Below, piece by piece: positions 8,309-17,136 of a stretch of 64,000 bases of DNA. The notes below the pieces were generated by a model. That model made no database searches, was not told where the DNA came from, and was given only the letters and a program-made list of their open reading frames with translations. The DNA lies in contig NZ_JAUZQF010000010.1 of NCBI RefSeq assembly GCF_030718205.1, forward strand, positions 359,146-423,145. Reading direction: 5' to 3'. This DNA is from Nonomuraea turcica. Its GTDB lineage: Bacteria; Actinomycetota; Actinomycetes; Streptosporangiales; Streptosporangiaceae. The position numbers and the translations under genes were made by a program. Within the stretch, counting starts at the first letter, position 1. Every line of letters begins with the position of its first letter.

Positions 8309-9538
8309 ATGAGCATCGAAGGCATCGAGACACTCGTCGTCGAGGAACTGCCCAACCTGCTACTGGTTCAGGTGCACCTTGAGTCGGGAACCGTCGGGCT
8401 GGGCGAGACCTACTACGGGGCCTCCGCGGCCGAGGCGCACCTCCACGAGGCTCTGGCGCCCACCCTGATCGGGCGCGCCATGCCGCGGGACGCGGACGAG
8501 CTGCGGGCGCTGCTGACGGAGCTGGAGGGCTATGTCGGCTACCTGGGCAGCGGCGCCGAGGTCCGCGCGCTGTCGGCCATTGACCTGGCACTGTGGGACG
8601 CGATGGGTCAGGAGGCCGGCCTGCCGCTGGCCGAACTGCTCGGCGGCCGGGTCAGGAGCGACGTGCAGATCTACAACACCTGCGCGGGCCCGCACTACAT
8701 GCGCCACCCCAGCGGCCAGAAGTCGGCCAACTGGGGGGTGGCCGGCGAAGGACGCTACGAGGACCTCTACGGCTTCCTCCACCACGCCGACCGGCTGGCC
8801 GAGGATCTCCTGTCCGAGGGGGTGTCAGCCATGAAGATCTGGCCCTTCGACGTCTACGCCGAACGTTCGGCGGGACGAGAGATCAGCCGGGCCGACCTCG
8901 ATGCCGGACTCGGCCCCTTGCGCAAGGTGCGCGACGCCGTCGGTGATCGCATGCGCCTCCTCGTGGAGCTGCACGGCTTGTGGGAGCCTTCCGTGGCGCG
9001 GGTCATTCTGGCGGCGCTCGCGGAGTTCGATCCCCTGTGGGTCGAGGACCCGATACGGCCGGATCGCTACGCCGAGCTCGGCGAACTGCGAGCGACCAGC
9101 CCGGTTCCGATCGCCGCCGGTGAGACGCTGGGTGGCCGCACGGCCGTGACCCCTCTGCTCGATCGGCGCGGGGTGGACGTCCTCATCGCCGACCTCGGCT
9201 GGTGTGGCGGGATCAGCGAGGTGCTGGCTCTGGCCGAGCACACGCTCGCGGCCGAAGTGCCCCTTGCGCTGCACGACTGCAGCGGGCCCGTGGTGCTGGG
9301 CGCCTCGGCGCACCTGGCCGTCCATCTGCCGCACGTGTTCATCCAGGAGACCACCAGGGCCTACTACGCCAGCTGGTATCCGCAGCTTGTCACCGGCCTG
9401 CCGGACATCTCCGCCGGTCGGCTGAGCCCGGGAACGGCCCCCGGCCACGGAGTCCGGCTCCGCCCCGATCTCGACCAGAGCGCCACTGTACGCCGCCGCG
9501 TAACCGGCGCCACCCATCCCCTCCCGCTGGCCCGATAA
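8309..9538 (+). CDS. Enolase-superfamily sugar-acid dehydratase-like protein (mandelate racemase/muconate lactonizing group)
   Basis: A 409-residue protein with the N-terminal capping domain and TIM-barrel of the mandelate racemase subgroup. Predicted metal ligands are Glu220 (LVELHG), Glu246 (VEDP) and Glu272 (AAGE). Lys176 in SAMKIWPFD and His322 in LHDCSGP are the likely acid/base residues. This set resembles acid-sugar dehydratases such as galactonate- or fuconate-type enzymes, but the exact subgroup is uncertain. ATG at 8309 is used; the ribosome site is weak (AAGAAG), and another ATG lies 4 bases earlier out of frame. It is divergent from the importer operon across a shared 123-bp control region with operators 3 and 4. 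It would dehydrate a sugar acid made by the SDR or released by the hydrolase; that order is inference. No matching aldolase or kinase is in the window. Confidence 0.85.
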   Translation: MSIEGIETLVVEELPNLLLVQVHLESGTVGLGETYYGASAAEAHLHEALAPTLIGRAMPRDADELRALLTELEGYVGYLGSGAEVRALSAIDLALWDAMGQEAGLPLAELLGGRVRSDVQIYNTCAGPHYMRHPSGQKSANWGVAGEGRYEDLYGFLHHADRLAEDLLSEGVSAMKIWPFDVYAERSAGREISRADLDAGLGPLRKVRDAVGDRMRLLVELHGLWEPSVARVILAALAEFDPLWVEDPIRPDRYAELGELRATSPVPIAAGETLGGRTAVTPLLDRRGVDVLIADLGWCGGISEVLALAEHTLAAEVPLALHDCSGPVVLGASAHLAVHLPHVFIQETTRAYYASWYPQLVTGLPDISAGRLSPGTAPGHGVRLRPDLDQSATVRRRVTGATHPLPLAR

Positions 9539-9540
9539 CC

Positions 9541-9585
9541 AGCGCTCGCCTGGCCCCTCGAAGGGCTGTACAGGTGGCGGGCGCT
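9541..9585. terminator. Hairpin between convergent genes
   Basis: AGCGCTCGCC (9541-9550) pairs with GGCGGGCGCT (9576-9585) with one G-U-compatible mismatch. Inside it is a smaller CCC-TCGA-GGG-like hairpin. It lies just after the dehydratase stop and before the stop of the convergent fusion gene, so it can serve both. There is no long T-run. Confidence 0.55.
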
Positions 9586-9621
9586 CAGGCATGTGGTCAC
9601 GGCATTTCCGCCGCAGACCAA

Positions 9622-11325
9622 TTAGGGATAGAGCGTGATTTTTCCGTGCGTGTCGCCCGATTCCGCCCTGCGGTGGATCTCGGGCAGCTCGGACAGGGCG
9701 TGTGACTCCGCGACCTCCACCGCGAGCCGTCCCTCGTCGATCAGGGCCGCCATCGCGACCAGTTGTCCGGGGTCGTAACGCATCACGAAATGTGTGCCAC
9801 CCTCGATGGGGGTGGCGATGGTGACGATCACCCGGCCCAGCCCGGCCAGGGCTCTGGCCGCGTCCTCAGGGATCGGGATCAGGTTCAGCAGCACGTCCAT
9901 GCCGCCGGGCAGCGGAGCCTCGGTGTAGTCGACGACTTCGTCGGCACCGATCCGTCTCACCGCATCGGCGCTGCGCGGGCCGGCCGTGGCGGTCACGTGC
10001 GCGCCTGCCAGCTTGGCCAACGGCACGGCGAACCGGCCGACGCCGCCGCCCGCGCCGTTGATCAGCACGCGCTGCCCCGGCGTGATGCGGGCGTGCTCGA
10101 AGATCGCCTGCCAGGCGGTGAGCCCGGCCACGGGGATGGCGCCCGCGTCCGCGAGCGGGATGCTCTCCGGCGCCTTGACCAGGACGTCCGCGGGCGCGGC
10201 GACGTACTCGGCCGCGGCGCCGCTCACCATGCCGAAGACCCGGTCCCCCGGCACCAGGGTGGTGACGCCCGCGCCGGTCTCGACGACCGTGCCGGAGACG
10301 TCCCAGCCGAGCGTGTGCGGCAGGGTCGCCTGGAACACCTCGGGAAGCAGCCCGGAGCGCAGGCCGACCTCCGACGGGTTGAACGAGGTGGCCGCCACCT
10401 CGACGAGCACCTCCCCAGGTCCCGGACGGGGGGTGGGAACCTCGTCCTGGCGGATCATCGAGGCGTCACCGAACCGGTGGATACGTGCCGCCCGCATCGT
10501 GGGCGCCGCCTTCGGAGGGGTGCGGAACGCGCCGGCGTGCTCCACCACCCACTGCCGGAACGTGCTCGCGGGGCTCTTCGTGACCTCCTCGACCGTCGAG
10601 GTGACCGATGCCTGCACCCGGCTCCCCTCGGCCTGGGCCTGGAGGACGCCGTCCACCGCCTCAGGTGGCCAGCCCCTGGCCAGGAGGTCCGGGTGGGCGC
10701 GGTCCAGCGGGATCTCCTCCCAGCGGGCGGGTATCCCGGTGACCTCGGAGATGATCCGCACCTGGTCGGCCTGCGTGATCGCTTCGGGGCCCGTCAGCTC
10801 GTACGCCGCGCCGTGGTGCCCCTCGTCCAGCAACGCCCGCACGGCCACGGCCGCGATGTCCCGCTCGTGCACCACCGGGCCGGCGGCCTGCCCGTACGCG
10901 CCGCGCACCGCACCCGCCCGCACCTGCCGAGCCCACCGCAAGGCGTTGGCCGCGAAGGCGTGCGGGCGCAGGAACGTCCACTCCGTGCCCGACTCTTCGA
11001 TCAGCCGCTCGACCTCGCGTTCGTGATCGCGCCGCGCCGCCGACGAGAGATAGACGATCTTCCCCGACCAACCGACCCCGACCGACCTCCCGGTACGCCG
11101 GGCCCGCCCGGCGACGGCATCGACCACCGCCCGCGCCCCCTCGGCCGTGGCGAACGGCCACACCAGGAACACCGCCTCCACCCCGTCGAGCGGCATCGTG
11201 GCCGGATCGGTCAGATCACCCGTGCTCCTGCTCAGGGCCACGGGCTCGGCCCCGGCTTCCTTCAACAACGCCATGACGTGCCGGCCGACGGTTCCGGTCG
11301 CGCCGGTCACCAGGACTCGCTTCAT
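9622..11325 (-). CDS. Fused NmrA-like NAD(P)-binding protein and MDR quinone oxidoreductase-like enzyme
   Basis: A 567-residue two-domain protein. Residues 1 to about 275 are an NmrA/SDR-like Rossmann domain: MKRVLVTGATGTVGRHV at the start, KIVYLSSAARR, then TFLRPHAFAANALRWA, as in NAD(P)H-binding epimerase-like proteins. Residues from about 283 on form a medium-chain dehydrogenase/reductase: MRAARIHRFGDASMIRQDEV, GEVLVEVAATSFNPSEVGLR, and the cofactor motif INGAGGGVGRFAVPLAKLAG. No structural zinc cysteine cluster is seen, as in quinone oxidoreductases. The ATG at 11325 is preferred over 11361 because the Rossmann motif follows it directly. The gene is divergent from an AraC regulator, which probably controls it. 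Substrate is unknown. Confidence 0.82.
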   Translation of the reverse strand: MKRVLVTGATGTVGRHVMALLKEAGAEPVALSRSTGDLTDPATMPLDGVEAVFLVWPFATAEGARAVVDAVAGRARRTGRSVGVGWSGKIVYLSSAARRDHEREVERLIEESGTEWTFLRPHAFAANALRWARQVRAGAVRGAYGQAAGPVVHERDIAAVAVRALLDEGHHGAAYELTGPEAITQADQVRIISEVTGIPARWEEIPLDRAHPDLLARGWPPEAVDGVLQAQAEGSRVQASVTSTVEEVTKSPASTFRQWVVEHAGAFRTPPKAAPTMRAARIHRFGDASMIRQDEVPTPRPGPGEVLVEVAATSFNPSEVGLRSGLLPEVFQATLPHTLGWDVSGTVVETGAGVTTLVPGDRVFGMVSGAAAEYVAAPADVLVKAPESIPLADAGAIPVAGLTAWQAIFEHARITPGQRVLINGAGGGVGRFAVPLAKLAGAHVTATAGPRSADAVRRIGADEVVDYTEAPLPGGMDVLLNLIPIPEDAARALAGLGRVIVTIATPIEGGTHFVMRYDPGQLVAMAALIDEGRLAVEVAESHALSELPEIHRRAESGDTHGKITLYP

Positions 11326-11372
11326 GGGCACAACCGTAGAGATGCCGGGAGAGATGCCCAATGCGTTGCTAT

Positions 11373-11398
11373 CTGAGATTCATACGTCATCGTCTCAG
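11373..11398. promoter_or_regulatory. Inverted repeat in the divergent fusion gene/AraC promoter region
   Basis: CTGAGA (11373-11378) and TCTCAG (11393-11398) form an inverted repeat with a 14-base spacer in the 89-bp gap between the divergent genes, 16 bases before the AraC ATG. It is a candidate site for that regulator. The arms are only 6 bp, so this is weak on its own. Confidence 0.4.
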
Positions 11399-11414
11399 TC
11401 GCTAGAGTCGCGCT

Positions 11415-12392
11415 ATGGACGTACTCAGCGACGTGATCGCCGTCATGCGCGCCGGACGGCCCCGCTCGGCCCGCGTCGAATGGCGCGCGCCCTGGGGCCA
11501 GCGCTTCCCCGACGTCCCCGGGTCGGCCGGGTTCCAGGTGGTCCTGCAGGGGTCGGGCTGGCTGCTCCCTCCTGGCGAGGAGCCGATCGCGCTGTCCGTC
11601 GGGGACGTGGTGTTCTTCCCGCACGGCGGCAGCTACGCCATGGCCGACAGCCCGTCCACGCCGGTGGCCGAGCCGCAATGCGACCCGCTGACGGAGGATC
11701 TCGACCTGTTCTCGTCCGCGTCGGCCGGCGGCGGCCCGGGCGCGGTGACGGTCCTCCTCTGCGGCGGATACCGGCTCGACCCCACCCAAACCCATCCGAT
11801 CTTGCATGACCTGCCGGCGCTGATCCACCTGCCGGCCAGGCTCGGCGGCAACCCGGAGCTGCGGGCGGCCGTGGAGTTGCTGGGCGCGGAGATCCAGCGT
11901 CCCCGGCTGGGCGCCGACACGGTGGTCTCGTCGCTGCTGGACATGCTGCTGCTGTTCATCCTGCGGGCCTGGTTCGACGCCGAGCACGGGCACTGTGCGG
12001 TCTCGGGCTGGGCGCAGGCGCTGGCCGATCCGGGCATCAGCGCCGCACTCGACGCCATGCACCGCGATCCGGCGTATCCGTGGACGGTGGCGGAGCTTGC
12101 CGGGCGTGCGAGGTCGTCGCGGGCGGCGTTCGCGCGCCGGTTCACCGCCCTGGTGGGGCAGCCACCGCTGGCGTACCTGACCTGGTGGCGTCTGTCGAGC
12201 GCGGGGCGGCTGCTGCGGGAGTCGGACGCGCCGCTGAGCGAGATCGCGGTCCGTGCGGGCTACGGCTCGGAGTTCGCGTTCGCCAACGCGTTCAAGCGGC
12301 AGTACGGCCTGGCGCCCGGTAGATACCGCCGCAACCCCTGCTCGGCGCCGGCGGGTCCCACGGTTCCCACCAGAGCTGTTGTTAAAACGTAA
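11415..12392 (+). CDS. AraC-family transcriptional regulator with N-terminal cupin
   Basis: A 325-residue regulator. Residues 1-200 are a cupin-type sensor (cupin_6 group): ARVEWRAPWGQRFPDVPG, GSGWLLPP, GDVVFFPHGGSYAMADSP. Residues about 215-318 hold two helix-turn-helix units: WTVAELAGRARSSRAAFARR and LSEIAVRAGYGSEFAFANAF, followed by the family ending GLAPGRYRR. This group commonly sits divergent to the oxidoreductase it controls, as here with the NmrA-MDR fusion. It also lies 126 bases upstream of the rhamnose-type ABC operon on the same strand, but that operon has its own likely promoter. Confidence 0.9.
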   Translation: MDVLSDVIAVMRAGRPRSARVEWRAPWGQRFPDVPGSAGFQVVLQGSGWLLPPGEEPIALSVGDVVFFPHGGSYAMADSPSTPVAEPQCDPLTEDLDLFSSASAGGGPGAVTVLLCGGYRLDPTQTHPILHDLPALIHLPARLGGNPELRAAVELLGAEIQRPRLGADTVVSSLLDMLLLFILRAWFDAEHGHCAVSGWAQALADPGISAALDAMHRDPAYPWTVAELAGRARSSRAAFARRFTALVGQPPLAYLTWWRLSSAGRLLRESDAPLSEIAVRAGYGSEFAFANAFKRQYGLAPGRYRRNPCSAPAGPTVPTRAVVKT

Positions 12393-12422
12393 CAATCAGC
12401 TTAACGCTCGGACACATCGCAA

Positions 12423-12481
12423 CTTTCCGGAAAGCCGCCCTTAACAGGGCATTGACGCGCCCCTGGTTACTGCCTTACTTT
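12423..12481 (+). promoter_or_regulatory. Candidate promoter and operator of the rhamnose-type ABC operon
   Basis: A perfect 12-bp palindrome CTTTCCGGAAAG lies at 12423-12434. It is followed by a sigma70-like promoter: TTGACG at 12452-12457, an 18-base spacer, and TACTTT at 12476-12481. The ATG of the operon is at 12519. The 126-bp gap is also more AT-rich than its flanks (GTTAAAACGTAAC, CAGCTTAAC). The palindrome's binding protein is unknown. Confidence 0.5.
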
Positions 12482-12518
12482 CCATCCACCGATTAAAACG
12501 ATTTTGCCAGGGTGTGGC

Positions 12519-14033
12519 ATGCCAGATACTCCCGTGCTGTCCCTCTCACGGGTCAGCAAGGCGTTCGGCGCGGTGCGGGCCGTACGCGAGGTCTCTCTAG
12601 AACTGTATGCGGGCGAGGTCCATGCCCTCGCCGGCGAGAACGGCGCGGGCAAGTCCACGCTCGTGAAGATCCTTTCGGGCGTGCACCGGCCTGACTCCGG
12701 AGAGATCCTGCTGGACGGCGCGCCGGTGGAGTTCGCCGGTCCCGCCGACGCGCAGCAGGCCGGTGTCGCGGTGATCTACCAGGAGCCGACCCTGTTCCCC
12801 GACCTGTCGGTCACCGAGAACATCTTCATGGGGCGCCAGCCTCGTGGCCGCCTCGGCATCGACCGGCGGGCCATGCGCACGAGCGCCGCCGAGTTGTTCA
12901 CCAGGCTCGGCGTGCAGCTCGACCCCGACCAGCCGGCCCGCGGTCTGTCGATCGCCGACCAGCAGCTCGTGGAGATCGCCAAGGCGCTGTCGCGGCAGGC
13001 CAGGGTACTCATCATGGACGAGCCGACCGCCGCGCTGTCCGGCAAGGAGGTCGCCCGGCTGTTCGGCGTCGCCAAGGCGCTGCGCGAGCAGGGGTGCGCG
13101 CTGCTGTTCATCTCGCACCGGCTAGAGGAGATGTTCGAGCTGTGCCAGCGGGTCACGACCCTGCGGGACGGCGGCTTCGTCGCCAGTGACCTGATCGCCG
13201 ACATCACGGCCGACGACCTGGTGCGCCGCATGGTGGGCAGGGAGCTGGAGGCACTGTTCCCCAAGCAGGAGACGACCGCCGGCGCGGTGGCGCTGAGCGT
13301 GCGCAGGCTCACCCGCGAGGGCGTCTTCACCGACGTGTCGTTCGAGGTGCGGCGGGGCGAGATCGTGGCGCTGGCCGGGCTCGTGGGAGCCGGGCGCAGC
13401 GAGGTCGCCAGGGCCGTGTTCGGCATCGACCGGTGGGACGCCGGCAGCGTCGAGGTGGACGGCAAGCGACTGCGGCCCGCCAGCCCCACGGCGGCGATGG
13501 CCGCCGGGCTGGCCCTGGTCCCCGAGGACCGGCGCCAGCAAGGGCTCGTCATGGACCTGTCGATCGAGCGCAACATCGGCCTGGCCGGGCTGGCCGCCCT
13601 GCACCGTGGGCCGCTGATCTCACGGCTCGCCGAGCGGCAGCGGGCCAAGGACTGGGCGGTACGCCTGCAACTGAAGTTCGCCCAGCTGACGGACCCGGTG
13701 AACGTGCTGTCCGGCGGCAACCAGCAGAAGGTCGTGCTGGCCAAGTGGCTGGCACGCAAGCCGTCGGTGATCATCGTGGACGAGCCGACCCGGGGCATCG
13801 ACGTGGGCACGAAGGCCGAGGTGCACCGGCTGCTGTCGGAGCTGGCCGGGACCGGGGTGGCGGTGCTGATGATCTCGTCGGAGCTGCCCGAGGTGCTGGG
13901 CATGGCGGACCGCGTGCTCGTCATGCACGAAGGACGGCTGGTCGCCGAGATCGACCGCGCGCAGGCCACCGAGGAGAACGTGATGGCCGCCGCGACCGGA
14001 AGGACCACCACTGAAAGGAGGGATGTCGGATGA
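12519..14033 (+). CDS. Sugar ABC importer ATPase, two nucleotide-binding domains (RbsA/RhaT type)
   Basis: A 504-residue CUT2-type ATPase with two ATP-binding domains. The first has the Walker A GENGAGKST (residues 37-45) and LIMDEPTAAL Walker B. The second has the degenerate loop GLVGAGRSEVAR and the well-formed LSGGNQQKVVLAKWL signature with IIVDEPTRGIDVG. That asymmetry is typical of RbsA-like proteins. I use the ATG at 12519, preceded by AGGG; an upstream TTG at 12504 is possible. It is the first gene of a four-gene operon with two permeases and a rhamnose-type binding protein. Confidence 0.92.
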   Translation: MPDTPVLSLSRVSKAFGAVRAVREVSLELYAGEVHALAGENGAGKSTLVKILSGVHRPDSGEILLDGAPVEFAGPADAQQAGVAVIYQEPTLFPDLSVTENIFMGRQPRGRLGIDRRAMRTSAAELFTRLGVQLDPDQPARGLSIADQQLVEIAKALSRQARVLIMDEPTAALSGKEVARLFGVAKALREQGCALLFISHRLEEMFELCQRVTTLRDGGFVASDLIADITADDLVRRMVGRELEALFPKQETTAGAVALSVRRLTREGVFTDVSFEVRRGEIVALAGLVGAGRSEVARAVFGIDRWDAGSVEVDGKRLRPASPTAAMAAGLALVPEDRRQQGLVMDLSIERNIGLAGLAALHRGPLISRLAERQRAKDWAVRLQLKFAQLTDPVNVLSGGNQQKVVLAKWLARKPSVIIVDEPTRGIDVGTKAEVHRLLSELAGTGVAVLMISSELPEVLGMADRVLVMHEGRLVAEIDRAQATEENVMAAATGRTTTERRDVG

Positions 14034-15070
14034 CCGCCACCGCGACCCGGCCCGCGAGCGCCACGCGCAACGGCGGCCGGCGGCTCGTCGACATGGTCGC
14101 GCGGGTGCGGGAGCTGGGCATCCTGGTCGCGCTCGCCGTTCTGTTCGGCGTCACGGGGGCGGTGAACCCGAGCTTCCTGACCTACGGCAGCCTGCGCGAC
14201 ATCCTGCTCAATTCCGCCATCGTGGCCATGCTCGCCGTCGGCCAGACACTCGTCGTGATCACCCGGAACGTGGACCTGTCGGTCAGCTCGGTGGTCGGGC
14301 TGTCGGCGTTCGGGGGCGCGCTCGTCCTCGCCGACAACCCCGGCGTGCCGATCCCCGTCGTGATCGCCGGCTGCGTGGTGCTCGGCGCGGCCTGCGGGGC
14401 GATCAACGGGCTGCTCGTCGGGGTGGCCAAGGTGCCCGCCCTGGTGGCCACGCTCGGCACCCTGTACGCCTTCCGCGGCATCGACTACGCCTGGGCGGGC
14501 GGGCGGCAGGTCAACGCGGCCGACATGCCCGACGGCTTCCTGTCCCTGGGCTCGCGCTCGGTGCTCGGAATGCCGCTGCTCGCGCTGGTCGCCCTGGTCG
14601 TCCTGCTGGTCGTCGGCTGGATGCTGCGCAATCTGCGCGCCGGCCGCGAGCTGTACGCCATCGGCTCCAACCCCGAGGCCGCGGTGCTGGCCGGGATCCG
14701 GGTACAGCGGCGGATCATGGCGGCGTTCGTCGCCAACGGCGCGCTGGCAGGGCTCGCCGGCGTCATGTGGGCGGCCCGCTTCGGCACCGTGGACGCCACC
14801 GTGGCCACCGGCAAGGAGCTCGACGTGATCGCGGCCGTCGTGGTGGGCGGCGTGGCGATCTTCGGCGGCAGCGGCACGGTCTACGGGGCCGCCCTGGGGG
14901 CGTTGCTGCTGGCGAGCATCACGAGCGCGCTGGCCGTGCTCCGGGTGGACGCACTCGCCCAGACCGCCATCAACGGCGCCCTGCTGATCGCCGCCATCGT
15001 CCTCGACCGGCTGCTCGCCCTGCGGGTGGCCGCCGCACTCCGCCGCCGGAGGTTCCACGATGACCACTGA
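14030..15070 (+). CDS. Sugar ABC importer permease 1 (RbsC/RhaP type)
   Basis: A 346-residue membrane permease with 8-10 hydrophobic segments. It has the CUT2 hallmark GNPEAA-like segment as AIGSNPEAAVLAGIRVQRR and the glycine-rich AAVVVGGVAIFGGSGTVYGA near the end. Its ATG overlaps the ATPase stop by 4 bases (ATGA). It pairs with the next gene to form a heterodimeric channel for import of a sugar, probably L-rhamnose, judged from the binding protein. Confidence 0.9.
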   Translation: MTATATRPASATRNGGRRLVDMVARVRELGILVALAVLFGVTGAVNPSFLTYGSLRDILLNSAIVAMLAVGQTLVVITRNVDLSVSSVVGLSAFGGALVLADNPGVPIPVVIAGCVVLGAACGAINGLLVGVAKVPALVATLGTLYAFRGIDYAWAGGRQVNAADMPDGFLSLGSRSVLGMPLLALVALVVLLVVGWMLRNLRAGRELYAIGSNPEAAVLAGIRVQRRIMAAFVANGALAGLAGVMWAARFGTVDATVATGKELDVIAAVVVGGVAIFGGSGTVYGAALGALLLASITSALAVLRVDALAQTAINGALLIAAIVLDRLLALRVAAALRRRRFHDDH

Positions 15071-16058
15071 CCGGCTCCGCCAGTCGGCGACCACTGACCT
15101 GTTCCGCCGGTGGGAGACGCTGATCCTCGCCTTGCTCGTCGGCGTCGTCGTCTGGGCGTCGCTGGGCGTGGACGGGTTCGCCAACGGCTCCAACGTGTCG
15201 TTCCTGCTGCTCGACACCACTGAGATCGCCCTCATGGCCTTGACCATGACCCTGGTCATCGTGGCCGCCGAGATCGACCTGTCCGTGGCCTCCACGCTCG
15301 GCCTGTCCTGTGCCGTGCTGGGCTGGCTGTGGAACTCCGGGCTGCCGATCGAGGCGATCATGCCGATCTGCCTGCTGGTGGGCGCCCTGTGCGGCGCGTT
15401 CAACGGCCTGCTGGTCACCCGCCTCGGTCTCCCCTCCCTGGCGGTGACGATCGGGACATTCGCCCTGTTCCGGGGTCTGGCGTACGTGATGCTGGGCGAC
15501 CAGGCGGTGGCCGACCTGCCGCCGGCCTACACGAGCCTGGCGACGGCCTCCATCGGCCCGGTGCCGCTGATGACGGTGCTGGTGGCGCTGCTGGCGGCGG
15601 TGGCCGCCGTGGTGCTGCACGCGACGGGCCTCGGCCGGTCGATCTTCGCGCTCGGCTCGAACGAGGAGGCGGCGTACTTCTCCGGGATCCGGGTCAAGCG
15701 CATCAAGTTCTGGTTGTTCGTGGCCTCCGGGGTCATGGCCTCGCTCGCCTCGCTGGTCTACACGTTCAGGTACGCCAGCGCGCGTGCCGACAACGGCGTC
15801 GGCCTGGAACTGGCCGTCGTGGCCGCCGTGCTCCTCGGCGGAGTGTCGATCTTCGGCGGCCGCGGCTCACTGCCCGGCGTCCTCATGGCCGTCCTGCTCC
15901 TCGGCGTCGTCCGCAACGCGCTGATCCTGGCGGACGTGGCCAACGAGGTGCTCAATTTCGTGACGGGCCTGCTCCTCGTCGCGTCCGTGCTGGCGCCTAA
16001 CTTGGGGGCGGTCTGGCGACGGCGCACATCACCACAAATGGAAGGGAAGTCCCCATGA
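15060..16058 (+). CDS. Sugar ABC importer permease 2 (RbsC/RhaQ type)
   Basis: A 332-residue permease similar in layout to the preceding one, with IFALGSNEEAAYFSGIRVKR and AAVLLGGVSIFGGRGSLPGV as the conserved CUT2 segments. It starts inside the last codons of permease 1 (11-base overlap) and its stop overlaps the ATG of the binding protein. Presence of two distinct permeases, rather than one, is a feature of rhamnose-type CUT2 importers. Confidence 0.9.
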   Translation: MTTDRLRQSATTDLFRRWETLILALLVGVVVWASLGVDGFANGSNVSFLLLDTTEIALMALTMTLVIVAAEIDLSVASTLGLSCAVLGWLWNSGLPIEAIMPICLLVGALCGAFNGLLVTRLGLPSLAVTIGTFALFRGLAYVMLGDQAVADLPPAYTSLATASIGPVPLMTVLVALLAAVAAVVLHATGLGRSIFALGSNEEAAYFSGIRVKRIKFWLFVASGVMASLASLVYTFRYASARADNGVGLELAVVAAVLLGGVSIFGGRGSLPGVLMAVLLLGVVRNALILADVANEVLNFVTGLLLVASVLAPNLGAVWRRRTSPQMEGKSP

Positions 16059-17134
16059 AGAAAATGGGAATGCGTCATACAGCACTCCTGGCCGGGCTCG
16101 TCCTGATGACGGCCGCGTGCGGCGGCACCACCAGGACCGACGTGCAACAGCAGCAGTCCTCCGCCCCGGCCACCGCCGCGTCGTCGGCCGCGGCCAACCC
16201 GAACGCCCCGCTCAAGCAGGGACTGAAGATCGCCTTCCTGCCGAAGCAGGTGAACAACCCGTACTTCACGATCGCCGACAACGGCGGCGTCGAGGCCGCC
16301 AAGGAGTTCGGCGGCGAGGGCAAGGAGGTCGGCCCGTCCGAGGCCAGCGCCTCCTCGCAGGTGTCCTACATCAACACGCTGATCCAGCAGAAGCAGGACG
16401 CCATCGTCATCTCCGCCAACGACCCCAACGCCGTCGTGCCCGCGCTCAAGCAGGCCAGGGCCGCCGGCATCAAGGTCGTCAGCTACGACTCCGACACCGC
16501 CCCCGAGGGCCGGGACGTGTTCGTCAACCAGGCCAGCCCCGAGGACCTCGGCCGTACGGAGGTGCAGCTCCTGGCCGAGCAGATCGGCCACAAGGGCAAG
16601 ATCGCCATCCTGTCCGCCACGCCGAACGCGACCAACCAGAACACCTGGATCGAGTTCATGAAGGACGAGCTCAAGAAGCCCGAGTACAAGGACATGGAGC
16701 TGGTCAAGGTCGCCTACGGCAACGACGACGACCAGAAGTCCTTCACCGAGACCCAGGGTCTGCTGCGCTCGTACCCGGATCTGGCGGGCATCATCTCCCC
16801 CACGACCGTGGGCATCGCGGCGGCCGCCCGCTACCTGTCGGACTCGCCGTACAAGGGCAAGGTCAAGCTGACCGGGCTCGGCACGCCGAACCAGCTGCGC
16901 AAGTTCGTCAAGGACGGCACAATCGACGGTTTCGAGCTGTGGAACCCGGCCGACCTGGGCTACCTCGCCTCGTACGCGGGCGCCGCCCTGGCCTCCGGGC
17001 AGATCACCGGCGCCGAGGGCGAGAAGTTCAAGGCGGGCAAGCTGGGCGAGTACACGATCGGGGCCAAGGGCGAGGTGCTGCTCGGCAAGCCGACCGTGTT
17101 CAACAAGGACAACATCGACGACTTCGATTTCTAA
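16055..17134 (+). CDS. Sugar-binding lipoprotein, rhamnose-type (RhaS family)
   Basis: A 359-residue periplasmic-binding-protein-like lipoprotein. The signal peptide ends at a TAAC lipobox with Cys22, then a Ser/Ala/Gln-rich linker. The mature domain has FLPKQVNNPYFTIADNGGVE, ANDPNAVVPALKQARAAGIK and VVSYDSDTAPEGRDVFVNQA, which resemble rhamnose ABC binding proteins (TIGR02637-like). It captures the sugar outside the membrane for the upstream transporter. The operon lacks rhamnose isomerase, kinase or aldolase genes, so the ligand rests on family likeness only. It converges on the response regulator gene with a 2-base gap and no visible terminator. Confidence 0.85.
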   Translation: MKKMGMRHTALLAGLVLMTAACGGTTRTDVQQQQSSAPATAASSAAANPNAPLKQGLKIAFLPKQVNNPYFTIADNGGVEAAKEFGGEGKEVGPSEASASSQVSYINTLIQQKQDAIVISANDPNAVVPALKQARAAGIKVVSYDSDTAPEGRDVFVNQASPEDLGRTEVQLLAEQIGHKGKIAILSATPNATNQNTWIEFMKDELKKPEYKDMELVKVAYGNDDDQKSFTETQGLLRSYPDLAGIISPTTVGIAAAARYLSDSPYKGKVKLTGLGTPNQLRKFVKDGTIDGFELWNPADLGYLASYAGAALASGQITGAEGEKFKAGKLGEYTIGAKGEVLLGKPTVFNKDNIDDFDF

Positions 17135-17136
17135 GT

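Noticed and set aside
12776..15418. 880-residue open frame on the minus strand opposite the rhamnose-type importer
   Set aside because: It is a shadow of the ATPase and permease genes, His/Arg/Ser-rich with no recognisable domain.
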